Positions 22,300-31,970 of a stretch of DNA of 33,742 nt are shown here, in pieces. Numbering within the stretch: position 1 is the first letter of the stretch; each line of letters opens with the position of its first letter. Both the position numbers and the translations under genes were made by a program. Below the pieces are notes generated by a model that saw only the letters and a program-made list of their open reading frames with translations, had not been told where the DNA came from and did not search any database. Source of the DNA: CAZDCZ01 sp964504155 (GTDB taxonomy: Bacteria > Bacteroidota > Bacteroidia > Bacteroidales > UBA12077); contig CAZDCZ010000029.1 of NCBI GenBank assembly GCA_964504155.1, positions 1 to 33,742 on the forward strand, read 5' to 3'.

Positions 22300-22887
22300 T
22301 TAATTCATTGTTGGATTTTGTGGCATATTTGCCCATACTTTATATTCTTTTCCAAGATTAAATAATAACTCTTCCCAAATATCATCGCCATGATTTATTA
22401 AATACTCTGAATCGACATTAGAAACTAACCAAGAATTACTATCTATTTCTTCTTGCAACTGATTTTTGCTCCAACTAGCATAACCCATAAAAAATAAAAC
22501 TTGATTAGGTTCAACAAAATTCTCTTTAATTAATTCTTTTAAGTAATCGAAATCGCCACCCCAATATATATTATCAACAACATGTTTTGCATTAGGAACC
22601 AAATTGCCTAAAGTATGTAAAAAGAATATTGTGTCTTTACCAACCGGGCCTCCTACAGAAACCTTTGACTCGAAAACAGGAAAATCATCAATAATCTCAT
22701 TTATTGAAAGATCAATAGATTTATTTAAAACAAAACCTGCAGAACCATTTTCTGTATGTTCTGTTATTAAAACAACCGACCGTCGGAAATATGTGTCATT
22801 AATCATAGGTTCGGATATTAAAATCCTGCCTTGCTTTGGAGCAAGCTTCTTGTGTTCAATATTTAAAAAATCAAAATTTAAATACAT
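22300..22887 (-). CDS. YqgE/AlgH family protein
   Basis: The 195-aa protein has the family signature: KQGRILISEPMINDTYFRRS near the N-terminus, VVLITEHTENGSAGFVLNKS, VGGPVGKDTIFFLHTL, IYWGGDFDYLKELI and VLFFMGYASWSKNQLQEEI, ending in a Trp-Leu segment (NSWLVSN). The fold is an alpha/beta sandwich of unproven biochemical function (UPF0301); AlgH was named for an effect on alginate expression in Pseudomonas. It is a single minus-strand gene convergent with the aminotransferase (3-bp gap), and it diverges from the antiporter gene. The start at 22887 leaves a slightly longer N-terminus than the compact bacterial forms, but the in-frame context is clean. Confidence 0.92.
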   Translation of the reverse strand: MYLNFDFLNIEHKKLAPKQGRILISEPMINDTYFRRSVVLITEHTENGSAGFVLNKSIDLSINEIIDDFPVFESKVSVGGPVGKDTIFFLHTLGNLVPNAKHVVDNIYWGGDFDYLKELIKENFVEPNQVLFFMGYASWSKNQLQEEIDSNSWLVSNVDSEYLINHGDDIWEELLFNLGKEYKVWANMPQNPTMN

Positions 22888-23101
22888 GTTTTAGACTTAT
22901 TTCTACTTATTTTATTATAAGCAAATTAATAAAAATTTTAGATAAATCAAAATTACGAATCCAATTTTCTCAATTATTAAATTTAATTGCTTATTTGTAT
23001 AGATAAGATAAACCTAACTAATTAATATTTTTATATAAATTTTTCACTATTTTTAGAAAATATATTTATTTTAAAACCATTTAACTCCAAAGATATTCAA
23101 A

Positions 23102-25051
23102 ATGAATAAACTGTTTCGTCATATATATTTGCTAATTGGATTTGTGTTTTTTGCTAATATTTTGCTTGCAAATACAGATAAGGATATTAAACTTTCGCAA
23201 AATGATGTTACAATTGATATGACGAATATAATTGTAAAAGATATTAATATAAATATTCAACTTATATTTAATAATGTTGAATTTAAAAAGATATACGAAG
23301 GAGAAAATATAGTAATAAAAGTAAATAACAAAAATGTTACTGCAAAAATAATAAATGGTACAGCAAGAATTCAGTATACTTTTAAAACTAAAGAAGACTT
23401 AAATATTTCAGTTTTAGGATACAATTTTACAAAACATATTGATCCCATTCCATTGTGGTTTTCGGTTATTCCTCCTTTAATAGCAATAATCATAGCTCTT
23501 CTTTTTAAAGAAGTATTTACAGCTTTATTTCTAGGAATACTTGTTGGAACAACAACTATATTTTTTTATCAGGACACATCTTTATTCCTCTCTATTTTTA
23601 AAGGATTATTTGCTATTATCGACACTTACATTCTCGACTCATTAACTTCGAAAGGACATATGTCTATTATTATATTTTCGATGTTAATTGGAGCTATGGT
23701 AAATATTATTACACAAAATGGAGGAATGAAAGGTGTAGTAAATATTCTCTCGCGGTATGCAAAGAGTCCTAGTTCGGGGCAATTTATTACTTGGTTACTT
23801 GGAGTAGCAATCTTCTTCGACGATTATGCTAATACTTTAGTTGTTGGAAATACTATGCGACCGGTAACTGATAAATTAAAAATATCGAGAGAAAAATTAG
23901 CATATATTGTTGACTCTACTGCTGCTCCGGTTGCTGCAATTGCTTTTGTTACAACATGGATAGGTGCTGAATTAAGCTATATTCAGGATGGAATAAATAC
24001 TATTGGGATAAATGAAAATGCTTATTCAGTGCTCTTAAATTCTATTTCATATTCTTTTTATCCGATTTTTGCATTATTGTTTATTTTAATTATTATTTAT
24101 CAAAAAGCAGATTTTGGATCAATGTATATTGCAGAAAAGAAAGCTAGAAATTCGCAATTAAATATTGAGAATAACGATTCTTCTTTTTCGAATAAAATAA
24201 ACGATTTAGAAATTCCTGAAAACATAATACCCAAGTGGTATAATGCAGCAATTCCTGTTGGTGTAGTAATAATTGGCACATTTGTAGGTTTGTTATATAC
24301 TGGTTGGGATTCAGAAGTTTGGCATAATACAGCAATTGCTTTCTCAAAAAAAATATCGATAATTATAGGTAATTCCGATTCATATAAATCGTTGTTGTGG
24401 TCGAGTCTTCTTAGTGTTCTAATTGCAATTTTTTTAACTGTAAGTCAGAAAATTTTAAATCTAAAAAAAACAATTGACAGTTTAATAAATGGATTTCGAA
24501 CAATGCTTACAGCAATAGTAATTCTTGTTCTTGCTTGGTCTATTGCTCTTGTAACCCAACATTTACATACTGCCGATTTTATATCACAAATTTTAGTTAA
24601 TATAAATATATCACCTGAGCTAGTTCCTGCATTAACTTTTGTTATGGCCGGCTTAGTATCGTTTTCTACAGGATCATCATGGGGGACAATGGCAATATTA
24701 TACCCATTAATACTTCCTGCATCTTGGCTAATAACTGAAAAATTTGGATTAGACTATAATCACTCAATATCAATATTTTACAATGTTGTTTCAGCAGTTC
24801 TTGCAGGTTCTGTTTTAGGCGACCATTGTTCGCCAATATCTGATACTACAATTCTGAGTTCTTTAGCAAGTTCTTGTAATCATATTAGTCATGTTCGTAC
24901 ACAATTACCATATGCAATTACAGTTGGTGTAATTTCTGTATTTGTTGGAACTATACCTGCATCATACGGAATATCTCCATTAATACTATTTCCTATCGGA
25001 ATTTTAGTGATGTATTTAGTAGTAAAATTGTTTGGGAAAAAATACACGTAA
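23102..25051 (+). CDS. NhaC-type Na+/H+ antiporter with an extracytoplasmic N-terminal domain
   Basis: From about residue 115 the protein has 11-12 membrane segments and NhaC-family stretches: PLIAIIIALLFKEVFTALFLG, IIFSMLIGAMVNIITQNGGM, GVAIFFDDYANTLVVGNTMRP (the conserved FFDDYAN motif), TGSSWGTMAILYPL and GSVLGDHCSPISDTTILSS. NhaC exchangers expel Na+ against H+ or malate-lactate type substrates. Ahead of this lies a signal peptide (MNKLFRHIYLLIGFVFFANILLA, described by its ends) and about 90 residues rich in beta-type sequence, which would fold outside the cytoplasm. That module is not part of the classic NhaC core (about 450-500 aa). Its role could be regulation or ion sensing. It is a single gene, convergent with the DUF5103 gene (3-bp gap). 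Confidence 0.9.
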   Translation: MNKLFRHIYLLIGFVFFANILLANTDKDIKLSQNDVTIDMTNIIVKDININIQLIFNNVEFKKIYEGENIVIKVNNKNVTAKIINGTARIQYTFKTKEDLNISVLGYNFTKHIDPIPLWFSVIPPLIAIIIALLFKEVFTALFLGILVGTTTIFFYQDTSLFLSIFKGLFAIIDTYILDSLTSKGHMSIIIFSMLIGAMVNIITQNGGMKGVVNILSRYAKSPSSGQFITWLLGVAIFFDDYANTLVVGNTMRPVTDKLKISREKLAYIVDSTAAPVAAIAFVTTWIGAELSYIQDGINTIGINENAYSVLLNSISYSFYPIFALLFILIIIYQKADFGSMYIAEKKARNSQLNIENNDSSFSNKINDLEIPENIIPKWYNAAIPVGVVIIGTFVGLLYTGWDSEVWHNTAIAFSKKISIIIGNSDSYKSLLWSSLLSVLIAIFLTVSQKILNLKKTIDSLINGFRTMLTAIVILVLAWSIALVTQHLHTADFISQILVNINISPELVPALTFVMAGLVSFSTGSSWGTMAILYPLILPASWLITEKFGLDYNHSISIFYNVVSAVLAGSVLGDHCSPISDTTILSSLASSCNHISHVRTQLPYAITVGVISVFVGTIPASYGISPLILFPIGILVMYLVVKLFGKKYT

Positions 25052-25054
25052 AAT

Positions 25055-26308
25055 TTATTGCTTTGTAACAAATCTTTTTGCACCAATTAGTTTGTCATAA
25101 CCCATACTTATATCTTTATAATAAACTAAAATAAGATATTCGTTTTCGGTTAATGAGTAATTTCCGTCAATAAAATTATAATCAACATTATTAGCGCTCT
25201 TAGTAATATAAGAATAATTATAATAACCTTGTTTTAATAACAAACTTATCTCATAAGCTTTCTGATTGTAATTATAGCGCATTTTATTATCGTTTGTAAA
25301 ATTGTAATTTGTTAATGCTCCCCAAACATAAACATCACCTTTTTGCAATGGCACATTCATATTTAAAGTAAAAAAAACATTAACATAATCGGCATCGACA
25401 TTTGGATTTTCGCTATTTATTACATCAATAAAATACGCTCCATTCAAATCTTTTTTATAATTATACTCCGAAAATTCATTTTCAACATCGCTAGTCAGTA
25501 AAAAATTATATTTGTTTGCTATAAAATCTATCCTTTCAATATTTTCCGATTTATAATAAATATCTTTAGTATTAAAATTATGAAACTCATTCCCTCCCTC
25601 GAACTTCAATTTATTTGGATTATAATATATTATTTTATTACCAACAATACTGTTATATCCAATTTTTGAAATAAAATTAGTCCAATCATTATTTTTCACA
25701 ATCACTAATTGAATATTCTGTTGAAGATCTTCAATTCCATATTTTTCATTATTAACAACAACTTTTAATTCCTGCTTATTATAAAAATATCCGGTTTGGC
25801 CTTTATTTATCTTCTCAGCATCAATATTCACTTTCGACTCATTAATCATAAATCTTTTAGTAAATACTAAATTTTCGGGATTGTTATCTTTATATACTTT
25901 AATAATATAATTACCAGAGATTAAGAATTCTATATCATTATTTGGCAATTTGAACGAATAATGAACATAGTTCACAGTTGTGTTATATGAATATTTGTAA
26001 TTATATATTTCATTCTCTGAAAAACCATTTATATATTCATTCATATATAACTCAGATTCTTCCCAATTCGAATTACAATGTATTATTGTATAAAAATATG
26101 TATTAGCATCAGAAGTAATTTCATCAAAACAAACAGTAAGTTTTTCATTACTATTTAACTCAATAACAGGAAGGTTTAGTTTATTTCCTTCTTTGTATGC
26201 TAAAACAGTTTTAATCTTTTTTTCATAAATTCTATCTCTAAGAAATTCTTGAGCATAGGAAATATAATAAAATGTGCATAAAAAAAACATTATACTAATT
26301 CTTTTCAT
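25055..26308 (-). CDS. DUF5103 / T9SS plug-type protein
   Basis: The 417-aa protein starts with a signal peptide (MKRISIMFFLCTFYYISYAQ). The order and conserved segments fit the DUF5103 family: YTIIHCNSNWEESELYMNEY, a beta-sandwich core with NTTVNYVHYSFKLPNND and GNYIIKVYKDNNPENLVFTK, and the late VFFTLNMNVPLQKGDVYVWGALTNY stretch. DUF5103 members include the plug protein seen with the SprA translocon of the T9SS, which seals the pore; this was learned from related Bacteroidota, not from this gene. It is divergent from the large C10 peptidase, a predicted T9SS client. The 4-kb pair may therefore be a functional neighbourhood, although no sprA is in view. Confidence 0.85.
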   Translation of the reverse strand: MKRISIMFFLCTFYYISYAQEFLRDRIYEKKIKTVLAYKEGNKLNLPVIELNSNEKLTVCFDEITSDANTYFYTIIHCNSNWEESELYMNEYINGFSENEIYNYKYSYNTTVNYVHYSFKLPNNDIEFLISGNYIIKVYKDNNPENLVFTKRFMINESKVNIDAEKINKGQTGYFYNKQELKVVVNNEKYGIEDLQQNIQLVIVKNNDWTNFISKIGYNSIVGNKIIYYNPNKLKFEGGNEFHNFNTKDIYYKSENIERIDFIANKYNFLLTSDVENEFSEYNYKKDLNGAYFIDVINSENPNVDADYVNVFFTLNMNVPLQKGDVYVWGALTNYNFTNDNKMRYNYNQKAYEISLLLKQGYYNYSYITKSANNVDYNFIDGNYSLTENEYLILVYYKDISMGYDKLIGAKRFVTKQ

Positions 26309-26514
26309 AATTTATAATTAATAATAAATTTCATAACAAACTAATATACAAATAAATAATAATTTCAACTTACTTAGAAACAACAAATAAAATTAAAATA
26401 TATAACTTTTTCTAAAAACAACAAATCAATATTATTAAATTTGAGCTTTAAATTGAATTTATTTATTTTATAAATTGCAATTTAAAAATATTATTAAAAT
26501 CTAAACGAAACATT

Positions 26515-29406
26515 ATGAGAAGAATTTTTACAACATTATTATTTGTGTTTCTTTCAAGCATATTATTTGCAAATCCTGTAAGTAAAGAAGAAGCACAAAA
26601 GATAGCAGAAAAGGTTTATGCACATTATTCTTTCGGTAAAATATCCGATTTTTCTGTTATTGATATTTATGAAAATAAATATAACGAAAAAACAAGTTAC
26701 TATACTTTTTCATTTAAACCTCACGGTTTTGTAATGATTTCGGCCGACGATGCTGCTTTTCCGGTACTTGGATATTCAATAAAGAATAATGCAACAAAAG
26801 AAATTACTAATCCAACTATTAAATCTTGGTTTAATAAATATAACAAAGAAATAGAAGAATCAATTAAAAGCAAGAATAAGAGCGCTTTGCAAATGTGGGA
26901 TAACATAAGAAATAATAATTTCCCAAAAAACAGCAAAGTCGTAGAATATCTACTTACTACAGAATGGAATCAATCTCCGGGTTATAACGATTATGCACCT
27001 ACAGGAAACCCAATAGGATGTGTTGCAACAGCAACATCACAAATTATGAATTATCATGAGTGGCCGGCTCAAGGACAAGGATGGCATCAATACACTCCAA
27101 CCGATAATCCTCAGTATGGAATGCAATATGCCGATTTTACCGACACTTACGACTGGGCAAATATGCCTGATAAATTAAGCGTATCTAGCACATCTACTGA
27201 AGTTGATGCTGTAGCGACTTTATGTTATAATGTAGCAGTATCGGTAGATATGAATTTCGACCCAAGTGGCTCCGGAGCTCAAAGTCAAGATGTAATGTTG
27301 GCTCTTGCCAGTTATTTTAAATACGATAAATCAAGTCTTCAATATATAAAATTTGATACTACTGATGTAGCCGGATGGTTGACACAAATAAAGAATGAAA
27401 TAGACAACGGCCGACCTGTATATTACGATGGAGGAAGTGAAAGTAGTGGTGGACACGCTTTTATATGCGATGGCTATAATGCATCTGACGAACTTCATAT
27501 GAACTGGGGCTGGGGAGGTGCTTATAATGGTTATTTCCTAGCAACCGACATGACACCTGGTTCAGCTTCTTTTAATGAATATAATTATGCTATTATTGGT
27601 ATTAAACCAGCAACAACCGAACAGGATATATTATGGACTAAACAAACCAGTAGCTTTGAAGGAGATACGAAAGGAGTGCAATATATTTCTGCAGTAAACA
27701 ACAGAGTTGCATGGGCAGTTGCATACGACGGAGCAGGTGGTAGTGCTAAATTAAAAGATTATACCCGAACCATTAATGGAGGAGCAACTTGGCAAGCAGG
27801 AACTATTAATGCAGAAAATACAACAAACTACGCTGCATCAATGATTTGTGCTATTAATGAAGATACTGCCTGGGTTCCATTATTCGGACCAAGTGGCGGA
27901 GGAAAAATTGTTAGAACAACAGACGGAGGTACTACTTGGGAACATCAAGCCTCAGCAGAATTCTCTTCACCTAATGGTTTCCCAAATGTAATTCATTTCT
28001 GGGATGCCAATAATGGATTTTGTCAAGGCGATCCAAATGGTGGATATTTCGAACTATATACTACAAATGATGGAGGTGATAACTGGACACGCGTACCGGA
28101 AGCTAATATTCCTCCAAACCAATCGGGAGAATATGGAACAGTAGGATATTATGCTGTTTATGGCGATATTATTTGGTATGCAACAAACAAAGGAAGAATT
28201 TACAAATCAATTGACAAAGGACTCAACTGGGTAGTATTTGATACTCCAATAACAGATGCAAGCTTTGAATTATCGTTTAAAAACGAAAATATTGGAATTA
28301 TACAATCCCGTGGAGAAAGCGCTAAAACATCTTATATAACAAACGATGGAGGCGAAACATGGACAGATTTAAATCCTACAGGTAATTTTTACGAAGCAAG
28401 TTTTGCATTTGTTCCGGGAGCTGATTTATTAATTTCTACTGGTTCAGATTATTCTACACCAATGATGGGCGTTTCGTATAGTACAGATAATGGCGCTACT
28501 TTTACCGAATATGCCGAACTTTATAAAAGTCATCAATTTACTGCTTTAGGAACTGCAGGCGAAAATGCCATTTGGGCAGGAAGTTTTAGTTCCGGTCCTT
28601 ACGATGGTGGAATGTGGCACTATGGAAACATAGCTTCAACAGCTGACTTCTCTGTTAATGAATCTAGATTTTGTGTTAACGACGAATCTGTTATAATTTC
28701 AGATGAATCAACCGGATTTCCTGACTCTTGGAACTGGAACTTTGGCGAAGGGGCTTCTCCAGCAACAGCAACAGGACAAGGACCTCATACAATAATGTAT
28801 ACAACATCTGGAGAAAAAGATATTTCCTTAACAATAACAAAAGGAACAGATGATAATGAGATTATTCATAAGAATATTGTAGCTATTAATGGCTCAGTTC
28901 CTAATGATGCCGAAACAATTGCCGGAGAAACAAATGTTTATTTAACTCAATCATATACATATTCTGTTGCTCCTCAAGAAAACGTTTCTTTTATATGGGA
29001 TATTCCACCTGTATGGTCAGGAAATAATTCAGAAACTGATACAATAAGTATTACTTTTGGGGGCTCATCATACACAGGAACTATCTCTGTTACTCCTCAA
29101 AATGCTTGTGGAGATGGTGCTTCAAGCTCACTTGAAATTACTGCATCTAGGTCCACTGGATTTAATAAAATTGAAAATGATAACTCGTTTTCAGTATATC
29201 CAAATCCTGCTAAAGAATTTATTAATATTTCAGATATCGGAAATTCAGAAATTTATATTTATAATTCTCAAGGAACTTTAATTAAATACTTTAACTTAAT
29301 TGAACAATCTCCTATTAACATTTCTGACCTTAAAAACGGAATATATATTTTAAAAGCAAGTAACAATAAAGAAGAATACACTAAAACATTCAGTGTTATA
29401 AAATAA
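26515..29406 (+). CDS. Secreted C10 (streptopain-like) cysteine peptidase with BNR, PKD and T9SS sorting domains
   Basis: The 963-aa protein begins with a signal peptide (MRRIFTTLLFVFLSSILFAN), then a Spi-type propeptide (about 22-140). The C10 peptidase domain (about 150-360) has the catalytic cysteine in IGCVATATSQIMNYH and the histidine in SGGHAFICDGY, followed by LHMNWGWGGAYNGYF. Five Asp-box (BNR/sortilin-like) repeats follow: TDGGTTW, TNDGGDNW, SIDKGLNW, TNDGGETW and STDNGATF (about 375-690). Next come a PKD domain (WNWNFGEGASPATATGQG, about 720-800), a second Ig/PKD-like domain, and a type A T9SS C-terminal sorting domain (FSVYPNPAKEFINISD to the end). It should be exported by the T9SS and anchored or released at the surface. 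A protein-degrading nutritional or virulence role is typical for C10 enzymes. Confidence 0.93.
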   Translation: MRRIFTTLLFVFLSSILFANPVSKEEAQKIAEKVYAHYSFGKISDFSVIDIYENKYNEKTSYYTFSFKPHGFVMISADDAAFPVLGYSIKNNATKEITNPTIKSWFNKYNKEIEESIKSKNKSALQMWDNIRNNNFPKNSKVVEYLLTTEWNQSPGYNDYAPTGNPIGCVATATSQIMNYHEWPAQGQGWHQYTPTDNPQYGMQYADFTDTYDWANMPDKLSVSSTSTEVDAVATLCYNVAVSVDMNFDPSGSGAQSQDVMLALASYFKYDKSSLQYIKFDTTDVAGWLTQIKNEIDNGRPVYYDGGSESSGGHAFICDGYNASDELHMNWGWGGAYNGYFLATDMTPGSASFNEYNYAIIGIKPATTEQDILWTKQTSSFEGDTKGVQYISAVNNRVAWAVAYDGAGGSAKLKDYTRTINGGATWQAGTINAENTTNYAASMICAINEDTAWVPLFGPSGGGKIVRTTDGGTTWEHQASAEFSSPNGFPNVIHFWDANNGFCQGDPNGGYFELYTTNDGGDNWTRVPEANIPPNQSGEYGTVGYYAVYGDIIWYATNKGRIYKSIDKGLNWVVFDTPITDASFELSFKNENIGIIQSRGESAKTSYITNDGGETWTDLNPTGNFYEASFAFVPGADLLISTGSDYSTPMMGVSYSTDNGATFTEYAELYKSHQFTALGTAGENAIWAGSFSSGPYDGGMWHYGNIASTADFSVNESRFCVNDESVIISDESTGFPDSWNWNFGEGASPATATGQGPHTIMYTTSGEKDISLTITKGTDDNEIIHKNIVAINGSVPNDAETIAGETNVYLTQSYTYSVAPQENVSFIWDIPPVWSGNNSETDTISITFGGSSYTGTISVTPQNACGDGASSSLEITASRSTGFNKIENDNSFSVYPNPAKEFINISDIGNSEIYIYNSQGTLIKYFNLIEQSPINISDLKNGIYILKASNNKEEYTKTFSVIK

Positions 29407-29422
29407 GATTTATTATATGAAT

Positions 29423-29460
29423 TAAAAACCCGGCATAGAATATTCTATGCCGGGTTTTTA
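29423..29460. terminator. Bidirectional intrinsic terminator, 38-bp perfect palindrome
   Basis: An 18-bp perfect stem (TAAAAACCCGGCATAGAA / TTCTATGCCGGGTTTTTA) with a 2-nt loop has A-runs on its left and T-runs on its right. It can end transcription from the C10 peptidase gene on the plus strand and from the CBS-domain gene, whose stop lies 57 bp away, on the minus strand. Confidence 0.92.
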
Positions 29461-29516
29461 TATTTTTGATCACAAATTAAAATACTGAATTCCTAAATAA
29501 TAAACACGTTTAATAT

Positions 29517-29999
29517 TTACTCTTTTGAATAAATATTTATTCCATATGGATTTTGAATGTGTTCTTTAAGTAATTTAATTTCTATATCCTGCGATTCTAA
29601 TTCTGCCTTAATAATATCGCCTGTAGAAATCATACCTACTAAATTATTTTCTGTATCAAATATTGGAATATGTCTAATTCTTTTGTTGGTCATAACATTT
29701 CGCAAATACTCAGAATTATCATCTTCTTTTCCAATAATTAAATTATCAATAGTAGTCATTAAATCTATCACAGTTATTTCTCTTAACAACAATTCTTTAT
29801 TATTATAACATTTATATAAGATGTCTTTTTCAGTAATAATTCCTGTTACTTTATTCTTATCGTTAAAAACAATTAATGAACCTATTTTCTTATTATCTAA
29901 CTTAGTAACTGCATCGAAAGCCGACAAATTTTCATTAATTGAAAATATCTTGGCATTACCTTTTTTAATTTTTGTTTCTAATATTTCTTTTGCTATCAT
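29517..29999 (-). CDS. CBS-domain protein, 160 aa
   Basis: Two CBS repeats form one Bateman module. The first covers about residues 8-65 (INENLSAFDAVTKLDNKKIG, SLIVFNDKNKVTGIITEKDI) and the second about 75-135 (LMTTIDNLIIGKEDD; RHIPIFDTENNLVGMISTGD). The GxITxxD-type and RxxPVxD-type signatures are clear. Such modules bind adenine nucleotides (AMP, ATP, NADH or SAM) and regulate a partner enzyme or transporter; as a stand-alone protein the partner is unknown. A short basic-acidic C-terminal helix follows. It lies downstream of the NuoI/GltD fusion on the same strand with a 46-bp gap and could be co-transcribed, which would fit a redox- or energy-sensing role. Confidence 0.9.
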   Translation of the reverse strand: MIAKEILETKIKKGNAKIFSINENLSAFDAVTKLDNKKIGSLIVFNDKNKVTGIITEKDILYKCYNNKELLLREITVIDLMTTIDNLIIGKEDDNSEYLRNVMTNKRIRHIPIFDTENNLVGMISTGDIIKAELESQDIEIKLLKEHIQNPYGINIYSKE

Positions 30000-30045
30000 A
30001 ACATAAATATTTAATTATATATACTAACTAAAAAATATGATTCTG

Positions 30046-31842
30046 CTATTTTTCTTGTAAGAAATTATCAATACCAATAGCAGCTTTATGTCCATTAGCA
30101 ATTCCATGAATTACATCAGGTCCTTGAATTATATCACCACCAACAAAGAACCATTTAGCTCCGGATTGGAAATTACTATCTACTTTAATTTTTCCTCTTG
30201 GTCCAAATTCTAATTCCGATTTTATTTCTTCCGATATATAATCTAAATCCATTCCCTGTCCTATTGATTCAACTACCATATCTCCTTCGAAAAATTTCTT
30301 ATCATTTTCGTCGAATTTCGGATTAAATCTTCCTTCTTCGTCGAAAACAGATAAACATTTAACAACATGTAAACCCTTTATTTTTCCGTCTTTTATTTCT
30401 ATTTCTTTTGGACCCCATCCCGGATCAATAGTAACATTTTCTTCTCTTCCTTCAACAATTTCTTCTCTATCGGCAGGCATAATATCTTCCGATTCTAAAG
30501 AAGTAGTTATAATACTTACTTTTCCATATTTCTGATTTTGTAATCGAGCAAGCGAACGAGTAATATCTAATGCAACATTACCACCACCAATAACAATTAT
30601 CTTCTCGGCTACATGAATTTCTTTACCATCGGTAATTTTATTCAATAATTCAATAGCTTGATATACATTCTCATGTTCTGTACCCGGAATTCGAGTACTT
30701 CTTCCAAGATGCAATCCTGTTGCTGTGAATACTGCATCAAAATCGTCTCTTAATTTATCGAAACTAATATCCTTTCCTACTTTAGTGTTATACTGTATCT
30801 CAACACCAAGAGAAAAAATGTAATTTATATCTTTATCGAGTTGGTCGTAAGGCAGACGATACTCAGGAATACCATATCTCATCATACCACCTGATTGAGC
30901 AAATTGTTCAAATATTTTAACTGAATAGCCCATTAAAGCTAAATAGTGAGCAGCAGAAAGTCCGGCAGGTCCTGAACCAATAATTGCTATCTTCTTATTA
31001 TTATTCTCAATACCATCGGTTTGTAGAACTCTTTTGTAATCTTCCGATTCTACTTGATCGGCAATATATCGTTTTAGCCAACGAATTGATAATGGCTCTC
31101 CTCTATGTCCAACCGAGCAGACTGTTTCGCATTTATGAGTACAAATTCTACCACAAATTTCAGGTAGAGGATTTGTATCATATAATATTTTAAATCCTTC
31201 TTCAATATTATCTTCTCTAACAGCTTTAATATATTCAGGAATACCCATATGAGCAGGACAAGTGGCAACACATATACCACATTCTACACAACGATCTGCT
31301 TCTTTTTGAGCTTGTTCTTTTGAATATCCTTGTATAATTTCTATAAATGATTTATCGCGTTCTTCAGGCTCAAGCTCTTCCATTACTTCTCTCTTAAGAC
31401 CAAAGAATTCGTAATTTCCTTCAGGTTTCTTCCATCCCTTTTCTTCTTTATCCCATTTCTTTTTATCTATTCCGGGAATAAATCTAAACTCGTCAGCATC
31501 TTCACTAATCCATTTATATTCGTTAGATAATGTAAGAGAACCTGTTGTACAAACATCCACACATAATGCACACCAGCAACATCTTCCGTAATCAATTCTT
31601 GGTCTTAATCCGCTATCACCATCTTTTGTCTCTATTCCATCAACAGGAACCAAATCAATAGCAGCATTGGGACAAATATCTTCACAAGTTCCACAACCAA
31701 TACATTCATCAATATCATTTTTATGAAATCCTCGATATCTTTCAGCTCCGGGTCTTTCATTTAATGGATCTTTAACAGTAACCGGCTCTTTAGTAACATT
31801 TTTCCATGCTGTGAATGGTGTCAATATATCTTTTAAACTCAT
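30046..31842 (-). CDS. Fusion of a NuoI-like 2[4Fe-4S] ferredoxin with a GltD-like FAD/NAD(P)H oxidoreductase
   Basis: Residues 40-105 bind two [4Fe-4S] clusters as in NuoI: Cys47, 50, 53, 57 (CIGCGTCEDICP) and Cys88, 91, 94, 98 (CCWCALCVDVC). After a linker, about 180-255 give the GltD/DPD-type N-terminal Fe-S domain (RCVECGICVATCPAHMG, then EICGRICTHKCETVC). The rest is the glutamate-synthase beta-like flavoenzyme: an FAD site (IIGSGPAGLSAAHYLALMGY), a second nucleotide site (IIVIGGGNVALDITRSLARL), and a C-terminal FVGGDIIQGPDVIHGIANGH motif for FAD. The chain could pass electrons between NAD(P)H and complex I-like Fe-S centres. It sits downstream of nuoC and nuoD, with a 128-bp gap. The usual nuoE/F/G genes are not in view, so it may act as their replacement; this is inference. 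Confidence 0.9.
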   Translation of the reverse strand: MSLKDILTPFTAWKNVTKEPVTVKDPLNERPGAERYRGFHKNDIDECIGCGTCEDICPNAAIDLVPVDGIETKDGDSGLRPRIDYGRCCWCALCVDVCTTGSLTLSNEYKWISEDADEFRFIPGIDKKKWDKEEKGWKKPEGNYEFFGLKREVMEELEPEERDKSFIEIIQGYSKEQAQKEADRCVECGICVATCPAHMGIPEYIKAVREDNIEEGFKILYDTNPLPEICGRICTHKCETVCSVGHRGEPLSIRWLKRYIADQVESEDYKRVLQTDGIENNNKKIAIIGSGPAGLSAAHYLALMGYSVKIFEQFAQSGGMMRYGIPEYRLPYDQLDKDINYIFSLGVEIQYNTKVGKDISFDKLRDDFDAVFTATGLHLGRSTRIPGTEHENVYQAIELLNKITDGKEIHVAEKIIVIGGGNVALDITRSLARLQNQKYGKVSIITTSLESEDIMPADREEIVEGREENVTIDPGWGPKEIEIKDGKIKGLHVVKCLSVFDEEGRFNPKFDENDKKFFEGDMVVESIGQGMDLDYISEEIKSELEFGPRGKIKVDSNFQSGAKWFFVGGDIIQGPDVIHGIANGHKAAIGIDNFLQEK

Positions 31843-31867
31843 AATTTTATTTATTGTTTACTATTGT

Positions 31868-31927
31868 CTATTTACTATTTTGATGTACAAATATTTTTGT
31901 TCTTTTTATTAACTCTTCTTTTGTCAT
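31868..31927 (-). pseudogene. Possible 19-codon remnant of a four-helix bundle protein gene
   Basis: In the gap between nuoD and the fusion gene, an ATG at 31927 opens MTKEELIKRTKIFVHQNSK followed by TAG. This resembles the N-terminal residues of small four-helix-bundle (23S rRNA intervening-sequence type) proteins common in Bacteroidota, which often begin with an EELxxRTKxF motif, but the rest of the roughly 120-aa protein is missing. It may be chance. The surrounding AT-rich direct-repeat pattern resembles sequence upstream of nuoC (33698-33742). Confidence 0.3.
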
Positions 31928-31970
31928 TACTTTTCAATATAAAATAGTCAATAATAAATTATCAATTAAA

